DNA from: Phocaeicola fibrisolvens
GTDB lineage: Bacteria; Bacteroidota; Bacteroidia; Bacteroidales; Bacteroidaceae
Direction: 5' to 3'
Assembly (NCBI RefSeq): GCF_025567125.1
Contig: NZ_JAOQJI010000013.1
Coordinates: forward strand, 1-64,000
DNA length: 64,000 bases
Within the stretch, counting starts at the first letter, position 1; the number at the start of each line of letters is the position of its first letter. The translations under genes were made by a program, and so were the position numbers. Below the pieces are notes generated by a model. That model was not told where the DNA came from. It did no database searches and saw nothing but the letters and a program-made list of their open reading frames with translations. Of the stretch, positions 42,038-51,257 are shown one piece after another.

Positions 42038-44692
42038 ATGAAAGCAAGTATCGTTTTGGCGTTGTTGTCACTGATGTCTGCAGGTGTGCAGGCCAGTGTG
42101 GTAAAAGGAAAAATCAAGGATGCACAGACAGGAGAGGAAATTATCGGTGCATCGGTAATGGTAAAGGAAGAGCCCGGAAAGGGAGCGGTTACGGGGTTGG
42201 ATGGTAGCTTTAATCTGTCTGTCAACCGAGATAAATATACATTGGTATGTTCTTATGTAGGATACAAGAAATATGAGGTGACTGTCACACCGGACAAGAA
42301 AGAAATCGTGATTCCGTTGAAAACCGATGACGTGGCACTGGATGAGGTAGTGGTGGTAGCCTCCAATCCGGGAAGAACGGAAGCTGGGGCACGCGGCATT
42401 GAACGTCAGGCCATGAATGTGGTCAACGTGATGAGTGCCAAGGCCATCGAACTTTCTCCGGATATCACGGTAGCGAATGTGATTCAGCGTATGTCAGGCG
42501 TGACCATCGAACGGAACAGCAGCGGAGAAGGTCAGTATGCGATTCTGCGTGGTATGGACAAGCGTTACAATTATACCTTGATTAATGGGGTGAAGATTCC
42601 GAGTCCGGACAACAAGAACCGTTTTGTGCCGCTGGATATTTTCCCATCGGAGATGCTCGACCGTTTGGAAGTAACCAAATCGCTGACCGCCAATATGGAA
42701 GGCGACGGAATCGGAGGAGCAGTCAACCTGATTATGAAGGATGCGCCTACGGAACGGCAGTTTACCGTGAATTTGTCGACCGGTTACAATGCCATGTATT
42801 TCGGCCGTGACTTCCAGTCGTTCAACCACGGAGCCATCGTCAAACAGTCACCGTATGAACAGATGGGGATGCCGGAGGACAACCGGGTGACCATGGATAA
42901 TTTCACGACCGACAACTTACGGATGAGCTGGAAAAAGCCATTGCCGGATTTGACTGCCGGGATTTCTTATGGCGACCGTTTCTTCCAGAACAAACTGGGG
43001 GTGATGTTGGCCGGAAGTTTCCTGAACACCTATCGTGGCAAGGAAAGCCAGTTGTATTATCAGCCGGGCACCACTCACAACGGCATTGAGTATCGTAATT
43101 ACTCTTCCCAGCAGACCCGTATCGGGGCGCATGCCAAGCTGGATTATTTCATCAACGAACATCATAAGCTGACCTGGTACAACGGCTACATGGATATGCG
43201 TGAGGCAGAAGTGCGCGACGGACATGACGACAAGGAAGGGGCAGTACGTATGAAGTGGAACCATCAGTATATCATCAATTCAACTTTGAAAGGGGAACAT
43301 TCCTTTTTGGACGATGGGGCGCTTCGCCTGAACTGGTCGGCCGTGATCTCGAAAGCCTACAGTGAGACTCCGGACAATGCGGAAATTTTCTTTCAAGGTA
43401 CCCACGTACAGACCTCAGGAGCAGCTACCCGGCGTTGGGAACACAATTCAGATAAAGATAAGGCGGGATATGTAGACCTGATGTACAAGCTGAAACTGGA
43501 CGGTGGTTCTGTCTTTGATTTCTCTGTCGGAGGTATGTACCGTGACAAGAAGCGTGACAGTTTTTTCAATGAATACACCTTCAACTCGGCGACAGGAGTG
43601 AAGGACCCACAATATCAGGGGGAAGACTGGAATAATTACGATGAGATTCTGTTTACTCCCTTGAAATACGGTAACATCAGTGACCCGTTGAACTACGATG
43701 CTTCCGAAAAGATTGGCGCAGGCTACGGAATGGTGAAATACACGTATCGGAAATGGGAATTCATTGCGGGAGTCCGTGTGGAACATACTAACCAAGGGTA
43801 TGTCTTGAAATTCCCTACGGAAAATGCGGATCCAGAAGGAAACCAGAAATATACGGACGTGCTACCCAGTTTTCATGCGAAATACGGGGTGCATAAGAAT
43901 GCCAACCTACGTTTCTCGTACGCACGGTCTATCAACCGCCCCAGTTTCTTTGAAATTGTGCCTTACAGCATCATCAATGAAGACTACAAAGAAAAAGGTA
44001 ATCCGGATTTGAAGCATACCGTGGCCGACAACATTGACCTGCGCTATGAATATTTCCCGAAATCATCCGAACAGTTTATGGTGGGCATGTTCTACAAACG
44101 GTTGCAGAACCCGATTGAATATGGTCTGTTGAACGAAGGACAGGATACCTACTACAAGCCGATGAATTTCGGAGATGCGACCAACCTAGGCGTGGAAGTG
44201 GATATCATGAAATACTTCAACTGGTTCGGTATCAAGGCCAATTATACGTATACTCACTCTACGATTACGACTGAGAAGCGTACCATGGTCGGCAACGATG
44301 TGAAGACTGTTTCGCAGACCCGTCCGTTGTTCGGGCAGGCGGCTCATGTGGCGAATTTGTCGTTGCTTTTCAAAAGCACCAAATATGGTTGGGAAGGACA
44401 GATTGCCGGAAGTTACACCGGAAAACGTTTGAGCGACATTTCCAACTGGTATAACGATGATATTTGGGAAGACGGCTACATGCAGCTGGATGCGTCTGTA
44501 GAAAAGAGTTTCAAGAACGGCATCAGTCTGTTTGCCAAGGCCTCTAATTTGTTGGACACTCCTTTGTTGAGATTTATCCAAAACGGTCCGCATACAGAAG
44601 GTGTCACTTCCGAACGAAAGGATGGCAATGTCATTGAGCGCAAGGAATGGCATGGACAGTCGTTTATGCTGGGAATCAGATATAAATTATAA
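42038..44692 (+). CDS. TonB-dependent outer-membrane receptor
   Basis: The 884-residue protein has a signal peptide (1-19), a carboxypeptidase-like domain (about 20-105, VVKGKIKDAQTGEEIIGASV), a plug (about 120-240, with NVIQRMSGVTIERNSSGEGQ and GDGIGGAVNL) and a barrel ending in LGIRYKL. It has no STN domain and no SusD partner. The genes downstream encode a beta-helix lipoprotein and a phosphatase, and another phosphatase lies upstream. Import of a phosphorus-containing compound is therefore a reasonable guess; the ligand is not known from sequence. Confidence 0.93.
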   Translation: MKASIVLALLSLMSAGVQASVVKGKIKDAQTGEEIIGASVMVKEEPGKGAVTGLDGSFNLSVNRDKYTLVCSYVGYKKYEVTVTPDKKEIVIPLKTDDVALDEVVVVASNPGRTEAGARGIERQAMNVVNVMSAKAIELSPDITVANVIQRMSGVTIERNSSGEGQYAILRGMDKRYNYTLINGVKIPSPDNKNRFVPLDIFPSEMLDRLEVTKSLTANMEGDGIGGAVNLIMKDAPTERQFTVNLSTGYNAMYFGRDFQSFNHGAIVKQSPYEQMGMPEDNRVTMDNFTTDNLRMSWKKPLPDLTAGISYGDRFFQNKLGVMLAGSFLNTYRGKESQLYYQPGTTHNGIEYRNYSSQQTRIGAHAKLDYFINEHHKLTWYNGYMDMREAEVRDGHDDKEGAVRMKWNHQYIINSTLKGEHSFLDDGALRLNWSAVISKAYSETPDNAEIFFQGTHVQTSGAATRRWEHNSDKDKAGYVDLMYKLKLDGGSVFDFSVGGMYRDKKRDSFFNEYTFNSATGVKDPQYQGEDWNNYDEILFTPLKYGNISDPLNYDASEKIGAGYGMVKYTYRKWEFIAGVRVEHTNQGYVLKFPTENADPEGNQKYTDVLPSFHAKYGVHKNANLRFSYARSINRPSFFEIVPYSIINEDYKEKGNPDLKHTVADNIDLRYEYFPKSSEQFMVGMFYKRLQNPIEYGLLNEGQDTYYKPMNFGDATNLGVEVDIMKYFNWFGIKANYTYTHSTITTEKRTMVGNDVKTVSQTRPLFGQAAHVANLSLLFKSTKYGWEGQIAGSYTGKRLSDISNWYNDDIWEDGYMQLDASVEKSFKNGISLFAKASNLLDTPLLRFIQNGPHTEGVTSERKDGNVIERKEWHGQSFMLGIRYKL

Positions 44693-44731
44693 TCAAATAT
44701 AAATATTGACTAATAACTAATTTATTACGAA

Positions 44732-46147
44732 ATGAAACTGAAAAATTATTTGCTGGCAAGTACAGCTTTGGTAGCGTTGTCTTTTATGACCGCTTGTACG
44801 GAAGAAGATCCAATCTCTAATAGTGACGGTACCGAGAATACGGATGGAAATGATGAGAACAATGGGGGAAACAATGAAGAGAACACTGACAATGTCATTG
44901 TTTGGCCTGCCGATACAATCGTAAAACTTGAGGGACATTATACAGTGCCCGAAGGAAAGAGCCTGGTGATTAAGGAAGGTGTTCAGGTGATTGTCAGTAC
45001 AGATGGTGTAGGAGCCAACCACGCTCCGATTGAGTTTACTGTCAATGGTAACTTGTATTGTGAGGGTACGGCCGAAAAGCCGGTTTTGTTCTCCATTCCG
45101 GAAAGCGAACGTACGGAGGAAAATATATTCGCAGGTATGTGGGGTGGAATTGTCGCCACTTCTACTTGTGGTGAAATGTTAATCGATCATACGATTATTG
45201 AATATACAGGAGCACAGGTAATAGAAGGTTCTCCGGCTGCCAGTGCAGGTATCTATACAGCAGGTGACGATGCTTATCCGCAGATTACAACCGATAACAT
45301 CAATGGGCGTTATGTAATTACCAATTCCATCCTGCGCAATGGTTGGTCAGACGGTATTTACTTGATGGGTGGAAATGCCATTGTAGCCAATAATATTTTT
45401 GCTGCTAACGGATACGACGGGGCAGAAGCAGTCAATGTAAAAGCTGGTTGCGTAGTAGATGTGGCAGGAAATGTCATGTTCAGTCCGAATACCAATGGCT
45501 TGAAGTTATCTAGTTCTGGTCAGAGTGATGAACGTGCGATGGCTAAAATCCAGGCCTACAACAACACCATCATCAATGCCGGATGGCGTCGTGACGGTGA
45601 AAAAGGAGGATGTGTGTACGTAGAAAAGAATGCGTTGGCAAATGTCTTTAATAACCTGATGGTGAACTGTAAGTTCAGAGCCATGACTCCTAACTACAAA
45701 ACTCCGAACTTGCCGGATGAAGGTTACAACGACCAGTCTGTTATTGATTATAACTATTATGCTTCTGGAACTCAGAAGAGTGACGTGGTGTTTGCAGAAG
45801 AGTCTGGTGTAGCGTATGCTTGGGAAGGATATGCATACGCACATAAAAACTATTATGAAGGCGTGGTGGATGCACACAGCGTGATTACCAAAACTGCTGA
45901 AGAATGTGCTGTTAATGACCCGAAATTCGTGAATTTCCCGATTAACGAGGTAGCCTTGACAGATTATGTATACAATAATGCATGGGATTTCCATGTGCAG
46001 GCTGGTTCTCCGGTATTGACAGGCGCCTATGACGGAAATGATGCAGCATTGGCCCCTTATTTTGGAACAGAAGGCCTGAGCGTAAATGGCAAGAGTTATA
46101 CTTCTCCGAAAGTGGAAGCTCGTTTCGGGGCGTATGGTACAAAATGA
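44732..46147 (+). CDS. Surface lipoprotein with predicted right-handed beta-helix
   Basis: The 471-residue lipoprotein has a lipobox ending FMTAC (Cys22). An acidic Asn/Gly/Glu-rich linker (about 30-52) may reach out from the outer membrane. The rest is a run of short repeated strands (LIDHTIIEYTGAQVIEG, YVITNSILRNGWSDGIYLMG, AIVANNIFAANGYDG) that I read as parallel beta-helix coils. Such folds bind or cleave polymers, but no catalytic motif is recognised. It follows the TonB receptor after 39 bases and could be its surface partner in place of SusD. Confidence 0.8.
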   Translation: MKLKNYLLASTALVALSFMTACTEEDPISNSDGTENTDGNDENNGGNNEENTDNVIVWPADTIVKLEGHYTVPEGKSLVIKEGVQVIVSTDGVGANHAPIEFTVNGNLYCEGTAEKPVLFSIPESERTEENIFAGMWGGIVATSTCGEMLIDHTIIEYTGAQVIEGSPAASAGIYTAGDDAYPQITTDNINGRYVITNSILRNGWSDGIYLMGGNAIVANNIFAANGYDGAEAVNVKAGCVVDVAGNVMFSPNTNGLKLSSSGQSDERAMAKIQAYNNTIINAGWRRDGEKGGCVYVEKNALANVFNNLMVNCKFRAMTPNYKTPNLPDEGYNDQSVIDYNYYASGTQKSDVVFAEESGVAYAWEGYAYAHKNYYEGVVDAHSVITKTAEECAVNDPKFVNFPINEVALTDYVYNNAWDFHVQAGSPVLTGAYDGNDAALAPYFGTEGLSVNGKSYTSPKVEARFGAYGTK

Positions 46148-46271
46148 TAAATTCCTTTTCTAGGTTTTGTTAAGGCAGTCTGTATTGACTGTATTTTCCG
46201 AGTGGAATAAGTCCGGACAGTATGTCTCGGGCTTATTCTTTGAATTCTCAATTCGTTTAAATGCTTGATTT

Positions 46272-47216
46272 ATGATTTCATTGAAAAAACTTTTCTGGAC
46301 ATGTTGTTTGTCCTTGTCTGTACTGGTGGCGTTTGCGCAGGATGCTTCTGCATGGAAGTCGTTGGAAAAGCCGGTGAGCTTTCTGTTGGCCAATGACTTG
46401 GGGCGTAACGGTTATTACGACCAGAAGCCTATCGCCGAACTGATGGGACAGATGGCAGAGAATGTCGATATTGAAGCCGTGGTGGCTGCGGGGGATGTAC
46501 ACCATTTTGAAGGTGTCCGCAGCGTGAACGATCCGTTGTGGATGACCAACTATGAACTGATATACAGTCATCCGGAGCTGATGATTCCCTGGTATCCGGT
46601 CATGGGAAACCATGAATATCGAGGCAATACCCAAGCTGTATTGGATTACGCCCAGGTGAGTGCCCGCTGGGAGATGCCCGCCCGTTATTATACCAAAGTG
46701 TTGGAGAATGACGATGTCACTGTGCGTCTGGTCATGATTGATACAGCTCCTTTGTTGGACAAATACCGGAAAGATGTGGAGAAATATCCGGATGCCTGCA
46801 AGCAGGACATGGACAAACAGCTGGCGTGGATGGACTCTGTGTTGACCGTCTCCAAGGAAGACTGGGTGCTGGTAGTGGGCCATCATCCGATTTTTGCAGA
46901 TACCGACAAGAGCGATGCGGAACGTCTTGACATGGAAAAAAGAGTGGACACCATTTTGCGTAAACATAAAAATGTAAGTATGTACCTTTGTGGGCATATC
47001 CATAACTTCCAGCACATCCGCAAGCCAGGAAGTTCCATCGATTATGTGGTAAATTCTTCCGGCTCGTTAAGCCGCAAAGTGAAAGCGGTCGACGGAACTC
47101 AGTTCTGTAGCAGTGAATCCGGTTTCTCTTTGGTTTCGGCCGATAAGAAAGAACTGTGTCTGCACATGATAAATAAAGATGGAAAGGTGATTTATACGGT
47201 CCGTCAGACAAAATAA
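46272..47216 (+). CDS. Secreted purple-acid-phosphatase-like metallophosphatase
   Basis: The 314-residue protein has a signal peptide (MISLKKLFWTCCLSLSVLVAFA). Calcineurin-like motifs with the spacing of ACP5-type acid phosphatases follow: LANDLGRNGYYDQ, AAGDVHHFEG, MGNHEYRG, VVGHHPIF and CGHIHNFQHI. The first motif lacks the usual leading Asp-x-His of calcineurin enzymes, as in purple acid phosphatases. It is the third gene after the TonB receptor and lipoprotein, and probably releases phosphate from esters in the periplasm. Confidence 0.88.
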   Translation: MISLKKLFWTCCLSLSVLVAFAQDASAWKSLEKPVSFLLANDLGRNGYYDQKPIAELMGQMAENVDIEAVVAAGDVHHFEGVRSVNDPLWMTNYELIYSHPELMIPWYPVMGNHEYRGNTQAVLDYAQVSARWEMPARYYTKVLENDDVTVRLVMIDTAPLLDKYRKDVEKYPDACKQDMDKQLAWMDSVLTVSKEDWVLVVGHHPIFADTDKSDAERLDMEKRVDTILRKHKNVSMYLCGHIHNFQHIRKPGSSIDYVVNSSGSLSRKVKAVDGTQFCSSESGFSLVSADKKELCLHMINKDGKVIYTVRQTK

Positions 47217-47394
47217 TAAAGAGTGATTATCATTTGAATCGATGATAAAAAGAAGATTGTGAAATTCTTAAAAAAATAGAAAGACACATAGCGTATTTCA
47301 TTATTTTGTAAACTCGACTTTACGTTATTGTTTGAACAGAGATAATCATCTCCTCATTTTTAGGTATTTTGGAAGGAAAAAATAGCGATTTGGC

Positions 47395-47433
47395 AAAAAA
47401 AGAGGCATTCGTTGGAACGGTGTCTCTTTTTTT
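47395..47433 (+). terminator. Terminator upstream of accC
   Basis: AAAAAAAGAGGCA pairs with TGTCTCTTTTTTT around a 13-base loop. It lies in the 341-base gap after the metallophosphatase gene. That gap otherwise holds only AT-rich sequence and the accC promoter. Confidence 0.75.
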
Positions 47434-47443
47434 GCTATTTTTG
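47412..47443 (+). promoter_or_regulatory. Candidate promoter of the carboxylase operon
   Basis: TTGG at 47412-47415 and TATTTTTG at 47436-47443, 20 bases apart, fit the Bacteroidetes -33/-7 pair and overlap the preceding terminator. A leader of about 110 bases follows. Confidence 0.5.
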
Positions 47444-47557
47444 CACAGTTTTTGGGTTGTCTGTGCACGAGCGGAATATTCATTGCACGAATGACCTGAT
47501 TATTGGACTGTATGAGAATGGTCCGGTATCATAGAAATCATAATTAAAACATAAAGC

Positions 47558-49069
47558 ATGATACACAAAGTATTAATCGCTAACCGTGGTGAAATTGCTG
47601 TGCGCGTGATGCGCTCTTGCCGTGAAATGGGCATTCGTACCGTGGCAGTTTTTTCCGAAGCCGACAGAACGGCTCGCCACGTACTTTATGCGGATGAAGC
47701 TTGCCTGATTGGTCCTGCTGCATCGCGCGAAAGTTATCTGAACATAGATAAAATTATCATGGCGGCGAAACGTCATGGAGTGGATGCTATTCATCCGGGA
47801 TATGGATTCCTGTCTGAAAATTCAGAGTTTGCACGTCGCTGCCGTCAGGAAGGTATTATCTTTATTGGTCCGGATCCGGAGACGATGGATGCAATGGGTG
47901 ACAAGATTTCTGCCCGCAAGCACATGATTGCAGCCGGTGTACCGGTCGTTCCGGGTACAGAGCAGCCTTTGCAGAGTGTAGAAGAGGCCAAAGAAATCTG
48001 TAATCAAATCGGTTATCCGGTCATGTTGAAAGCTTCCATGGGTGGTGGAGGTAAGGGTATGCGCTTGATTCACAATGTGGACGAAGTGGAAGAAGCCTAT
48101 AACACAGCCCGTTCGGAATCTATGTCTTCTTTTGGTGACGATACCGTTTATCTGGAAAAATTTGTAGAAGAACCTCATCATATCGAATTCCAGATTCTGG
48201 GTGATAATTTCGGAAATGCCGTACATCTTTTTGAACGTGAATGCTCTATCCAGCGCCGTAACCAGAAAATCGTGGAAGAAACTCCTTCTCCTTTTGTCAC
48301 TCCTGAATTGCGTCAGAAAATGGGTGAAGCAGCTGTGGCTGCGGCAAAGGCTGTGCATTACAAAGGAGCCGGTACGATTGAGTTCCTGGTCGATAAGCAC
48401 CGCAATTTCTACTTCCTGGAAATGAATACCCGTTTGCAGGTAGAACATCCGATTACGGAAGAAGTGGTAGGTGTGGACCTGGTAAAGGAGCAGCTTCGTG
48501 TGGCCAACAACGAGCCGCTCCACTTCAAGCAGGAAGACCTGCAGCAGCGCGGACATGCCATTGAATGCCGTATCTGTGCTGAGGATTCTGAAAACAACTT
48601 CATGCCTTCTCCGGGTGTCATCCGTCAGCTGATTGAGCCGAACGGCATCGGCGTACGTATCGACAGCTACGTGTACGAAAGCTACGAAATTCCTATCTAT
48701 TATGACCCGATGATTGGTAAGCTGATTGTGTGGGCTACCACCCGTGAGTTTGCCATTGAACGTATGCGCCGTGTGCTGTATGAATACAAGATTACCGGTT
48801 TGAAGACCAATATCGGTTATTTGCGTCACATCATGAACGTGCCCGATTTCGTGGAAGGACATTACAATACTTTGTTCATTCCGAAACACCAGGATATGCT
48901 CCGTGAATGGGCCGGACAGAAAGAAGAAGAAACCGAAAACATAGCCATGATCGCCGCTTACATCGACTACCTGATGAACCTGGAAGAAAACAAGTCGGCA
49001 TCCAGCGATAACCGTCCAATCAGCCGTTGGCGTGAATTCGGTCTGAAAAAAGGCGTATTGCGAATCTAA
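47558..49069 (+). CDS. accC: Biotin carboxylase subunit of acyl-CoA carboxylase
   Basis: Biotin carboxylase uses ATP and bicarbonate to carboxylate biotin on its carrier protein. The 503-residue protein starts MIHKVLIANRGEIAVRVMRS. It has HPGYGFLSEN, the ATP-grasp loop ASMGGGGKGMRLI, and the active-site EMNTRLQVEHPITEEVVGVD, all standard. The C-terminus is some 50 residues longer than minimal AccC. It is the first of three genes with a biotin carrier and a carboxyltransferase of the propionyl-CoA type, so the complex is more likely a propionyl/methylmalonyl-CoA enzyme than the fatty-acid acetyl-CoA carboxylase. The substrate is inferred. Confidence 0.93.
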   Translation: MIHKVLIANRGEIAVRVMRSCREMGIRTVAVFSEADRTARHVLYADEACLIGPAASRESYLNIDKIIMAAKRHGVDAIHPGYGFLSENSEFARRCRQEGIIFIGPDPETMDAMGDKISARKHMIAAGVPVVPGTEQPLQSVEEAKEICNQIGYPVMLKASMGGGGKGMRLIHNVDEVEEAYNTARSESMSSFGDDTVYLEKFVEEPHHIEFQILGDNFGNAVHLFERECSIQRRNQKIVEETPSPFVTPELRQKMGEAAVAAAKAVHYKGAGTIEFLVDKHRNFYFLEMNTRLQVEHPITEEVVGVDLVKEQLRVANNEPLHFKQEDLQQRGHAIECRICAEDSENNFMPSPGVIRQLIEPNGIGVRIDSYVYESYEIPIYYDPMIGKLIVWATTREFAIERMRRVLYEYKITGLKTNIGYLRHIMNVPDFVEGHYNTLFIPKHQDMLREWAGQKEEETENIAMIAAYIDYLMNLEENKSASSDNRPISRWREFGLKKGVLRI

Positions 49070-49097
49070 GCGTTTGTTTCAAATTAAGTAGAAGATT

Positions 49098-49619
49098 ATG
49101 GAAATACATATAGGAGACAGAGTTGCGGACGTGACATTGGTCAGCAAGGAAGGCAACAAGGTGCAGCTGACCATCGACGGGGTGCCTTACGATGTAGACA
49201 TCGTGATGGCCGAAAACGGAAGTTGTTCCATTCTGCACGAAGGAAAGTCGTACAACGCCGAACTGATTCGTAAGGAAGGTGGAAAGAGCTATACCGTGAA
49301 CGCACATTATCAGTCATACAACATTGACATCATCGACTCGCAGGCTAAGTACCTGCGTATGCGCAAGGGTGCCGAAGAGAAGCAGCAGGATAAGATTGTT
49401 TCTCCGATGCCGGGCAAGGTAGTCAAGATTCCGGTAAAAGTGGGCGACCGTCTGCAGGCAGGCGACATCGTGGTAGTGATTGAAGCCATGAAGATGCAGA
49501 GCAACTACAAAGTGAACAGTGAATGCGTGGTGAAGGAAATCCTCGTGAACGAAGGAGACTCCGTCAACAGCAATCAGGTTATAATGACGTTGGATGTAAT
49601 TAAAGAAGACGAACAATGA
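49098..49619 (+). CDS. Biotin carboxyl carrier subunit
   Basis: The 173-residue protein ends in a biotinyl domain (about 95-173) with the biotinylation motif VIEAMKMQ, whose central Lys carries biotin. It is preceded by a domain that probably docks to the carboxylase. PMPGKVVKIPVKVGDRLQAG is the typical first half of the barrel. It lies 28 bases after accC and overlaps the carboxyltransferase gene by 4 bases (ATGA). Confidence 0.93.
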   Translation: MEIHIGDRVADVTLVSKEGNKVQLTIDGVPYDVDIVMAENGSCSILHEGKSYNAELIRKEGGKSYTVNAHYQSYNIDIIDSQAKYLRMRKGAEEKQQDKIVSPMPGKVVKIPVKVGDRLQAGDIVVVIEAMKMQSNYKVNSECVVKEILVNEGDSVNSNQVIMTLDVIKEDEQ

Positions 49620-51148
49620 CAACAGCAGAACAATATAAGAAATTTGAGGAACTGGACAAGCTGGCTTCTCAGGGCGGCGGTGTAGAACGCGTGGAAAAAC
49701 AGCACGCCAACGGTCACATGACAGCCCGCGAACGTATCGACATGTTGCTCGACAAGGGTACGTTCAATGAAATCGACAAATTCGTAATCCACCATTGCAC
49801 AGACTTTGGCATGGACAAGAAACATATTCCGGGCGACGGTATCGTATGCGGTTACGGTAAGATTGACGGCCGTCTGGTATATGTATATGCATACGACTTC
49901 ACCGTGTATGGCGGTACGCTGAGTGCGACCGGTGCCCAGAAAATCGTGAAGGTACAGGAATTGGCGCTGAAGAACGGTGCTCCGGTCATTGCCTTGAACG
50001 ACTCAGGTGGTGCCCGTATTCAGGAAGGTGTGGGCAGTATCTCCGGTTACGCTTCCATCTTCTATCAGAACACCATTGCTTCGGGTGTGATTCCGCAGAT
50101 TTCGGCCATCTTGGGTCCGTGTGCGGGAGGTGCCTGCTATTCTCCGGCCCTGACCGACTTCATTTTCATGGTGAAGGAAAAGAGCCACATGTTCATCACC
50201 GGTCCGGACGTAGTGAAAGCCGTGACCCACGAAGAAGTGGACAAGGAAGAACTGGGTGGTGCTTATACCCACAGCAGCAAGAGCGGTGTGACACACTTCC
50301 TTTGCGATACGGAAGAAGAAACCCTGATGAGCATCCGCGAACTGTTGAGCTTCCTTCCTTCCAACAACATGGAAGATGCGCCGATGATTCCTTGCACCGA
50401 CGATATCCGCCGTGCGGAAGAATCGCTGATGACAGTCATTCCGGACGACCCGAACATGCCGTACGATATCAAGAACATCATCGAACCGGTGGTCGACAAC
50501 CATTATTTCTTTGAAGTGATGCCTCACTTTGCCAAGAACATCGTAGTCGGATTTGCCCGTCTGGGCGGACGTTCCGTAGGTATCGTGGCCAACCAGCCTG
50601 CTTACCTGGCCGGTGTGCTCGACATCGATGCCTCTGACAAGGCTTCCCGCTTCATCCGTTTCTGCGACTGCTTCAATATTCCTATCGTGACGTTCGAAGA
50701 CGTGCCGGGCTTCCTGCCGGGATGCACACAGGAACACAACGGTATCATCCGTCACGGAGCGAAAATTGTGTATGCCTACGCAGAAGCTACCGTACCTAAG
50801 ATTACCGTCATTACCCGTAAGGCTTACGGAGGTGCTTACATCGTGATGAACAGCAAGCCGATTGGTGCCGATGTGAACTTCTCTTATCCGACAGCCGAAA
50901 TCGCCGTAATGGGTGCCGACGGTGCCGTAAACATCCTCTACCGCAAGGCTACTCCGGAAGAGAAAGCCAAGGCAGTGGAAGAATACAAGGAAAAATTCTC
51001 CAATCCTTACCGTGCGGCCGAACAGGGTTACATCGATGAAATCATTCTGCCGAAAGATACCCGTTACAAACTGATTCAGGCATTGGAAATGACTCAGAAC
51101 AAGAGCCAGAGCAATCCGCCGAAGAAACACGGCAACATGCCGCTGTAA
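49616..51148 (+). CDS. Acyl-CoA carboxylase carboxyltransferase subunit
   Basis: The 510-residue carboxyltransferase transfers CO2 between biotin and an acyl-CoA. It has the crotonase-fold oxyanion segments SGGARIQEGVGSISGYASIF, ILGPCAGGACYSPAL and RKAYGGAYIVMNSK, as in PccB and MmdA. In Bacteroides this complex acts in the succinate-propionate route, either as propionyl-CoA carboxylase or as part of methylmalonyl-CoA decarboxylation. Codon use in this operon is rich in C-ending codons, consistent with high expression. It ends the operon before a hairpin. Confidence 0.94.
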   Translation: MTTAEQYKKFEELDKLASQGGGVERVEKQHANGHMTARERIDMLLDKGTFNEIDKFVIHHCTDFGMDKKHIPGDGIVCGYGKIDGRLVYVYAYDFTVYGGTLSATGAQKIVKVQELALKNGAPVIALNDSGGARIQEGVGSISGYASIFYQNTIASGVIPQISAILGPCAGGACYSPALTDFIFMVKEKSHMFITGPDVVKAVTHEEVDKEELGGAYTHSSKSGVTHFLCDTEEETLMSIRELLSFLPSNNMEDAPMIPCTDDIRRAEESLMTVIPDDPNMPYDIKNIIEPVVDNHYFFEVMPHFAKNIVVGFARLGGRSVGIVANQPAYLAGVLDIDASDKASRFIRFCDCFNIPIVTFEDVPGFLPGCTQEHNGIIRHGAKIVYAYAEATVPKITVITRKAYGGAYIVMNSKPIGADVNFSYPTAEIAVMGADGAVNILYRKATPEEKAKAVEEYKEKFSNPYRAAEQGYIDEIILPKDTRYKLIQALEMTQNKSQSNPPKKHGNMPL

Positions 51149-51181
51149 TCAGCTGACGATTATTCAGTAAATCCACATAAG

Positions 51182-51224
51182 AAGCGAAGAATTCCGCCGG
51201 TCATGCGCGAGGAGTTCTTCGCTT
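51182..51224 (+). terminator. Terminator of the carboxylase operon
   Basis: AAGCGAAGAA pairs with TTCTTCGCTT around a 23-base loop. The following T-tract is short, so termination may be incomplete into eamA. Confidence 0.6.
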
Positions 51225-51257
51225 TCTTGTATAGTTATCACATTAGATTCTGTCATT

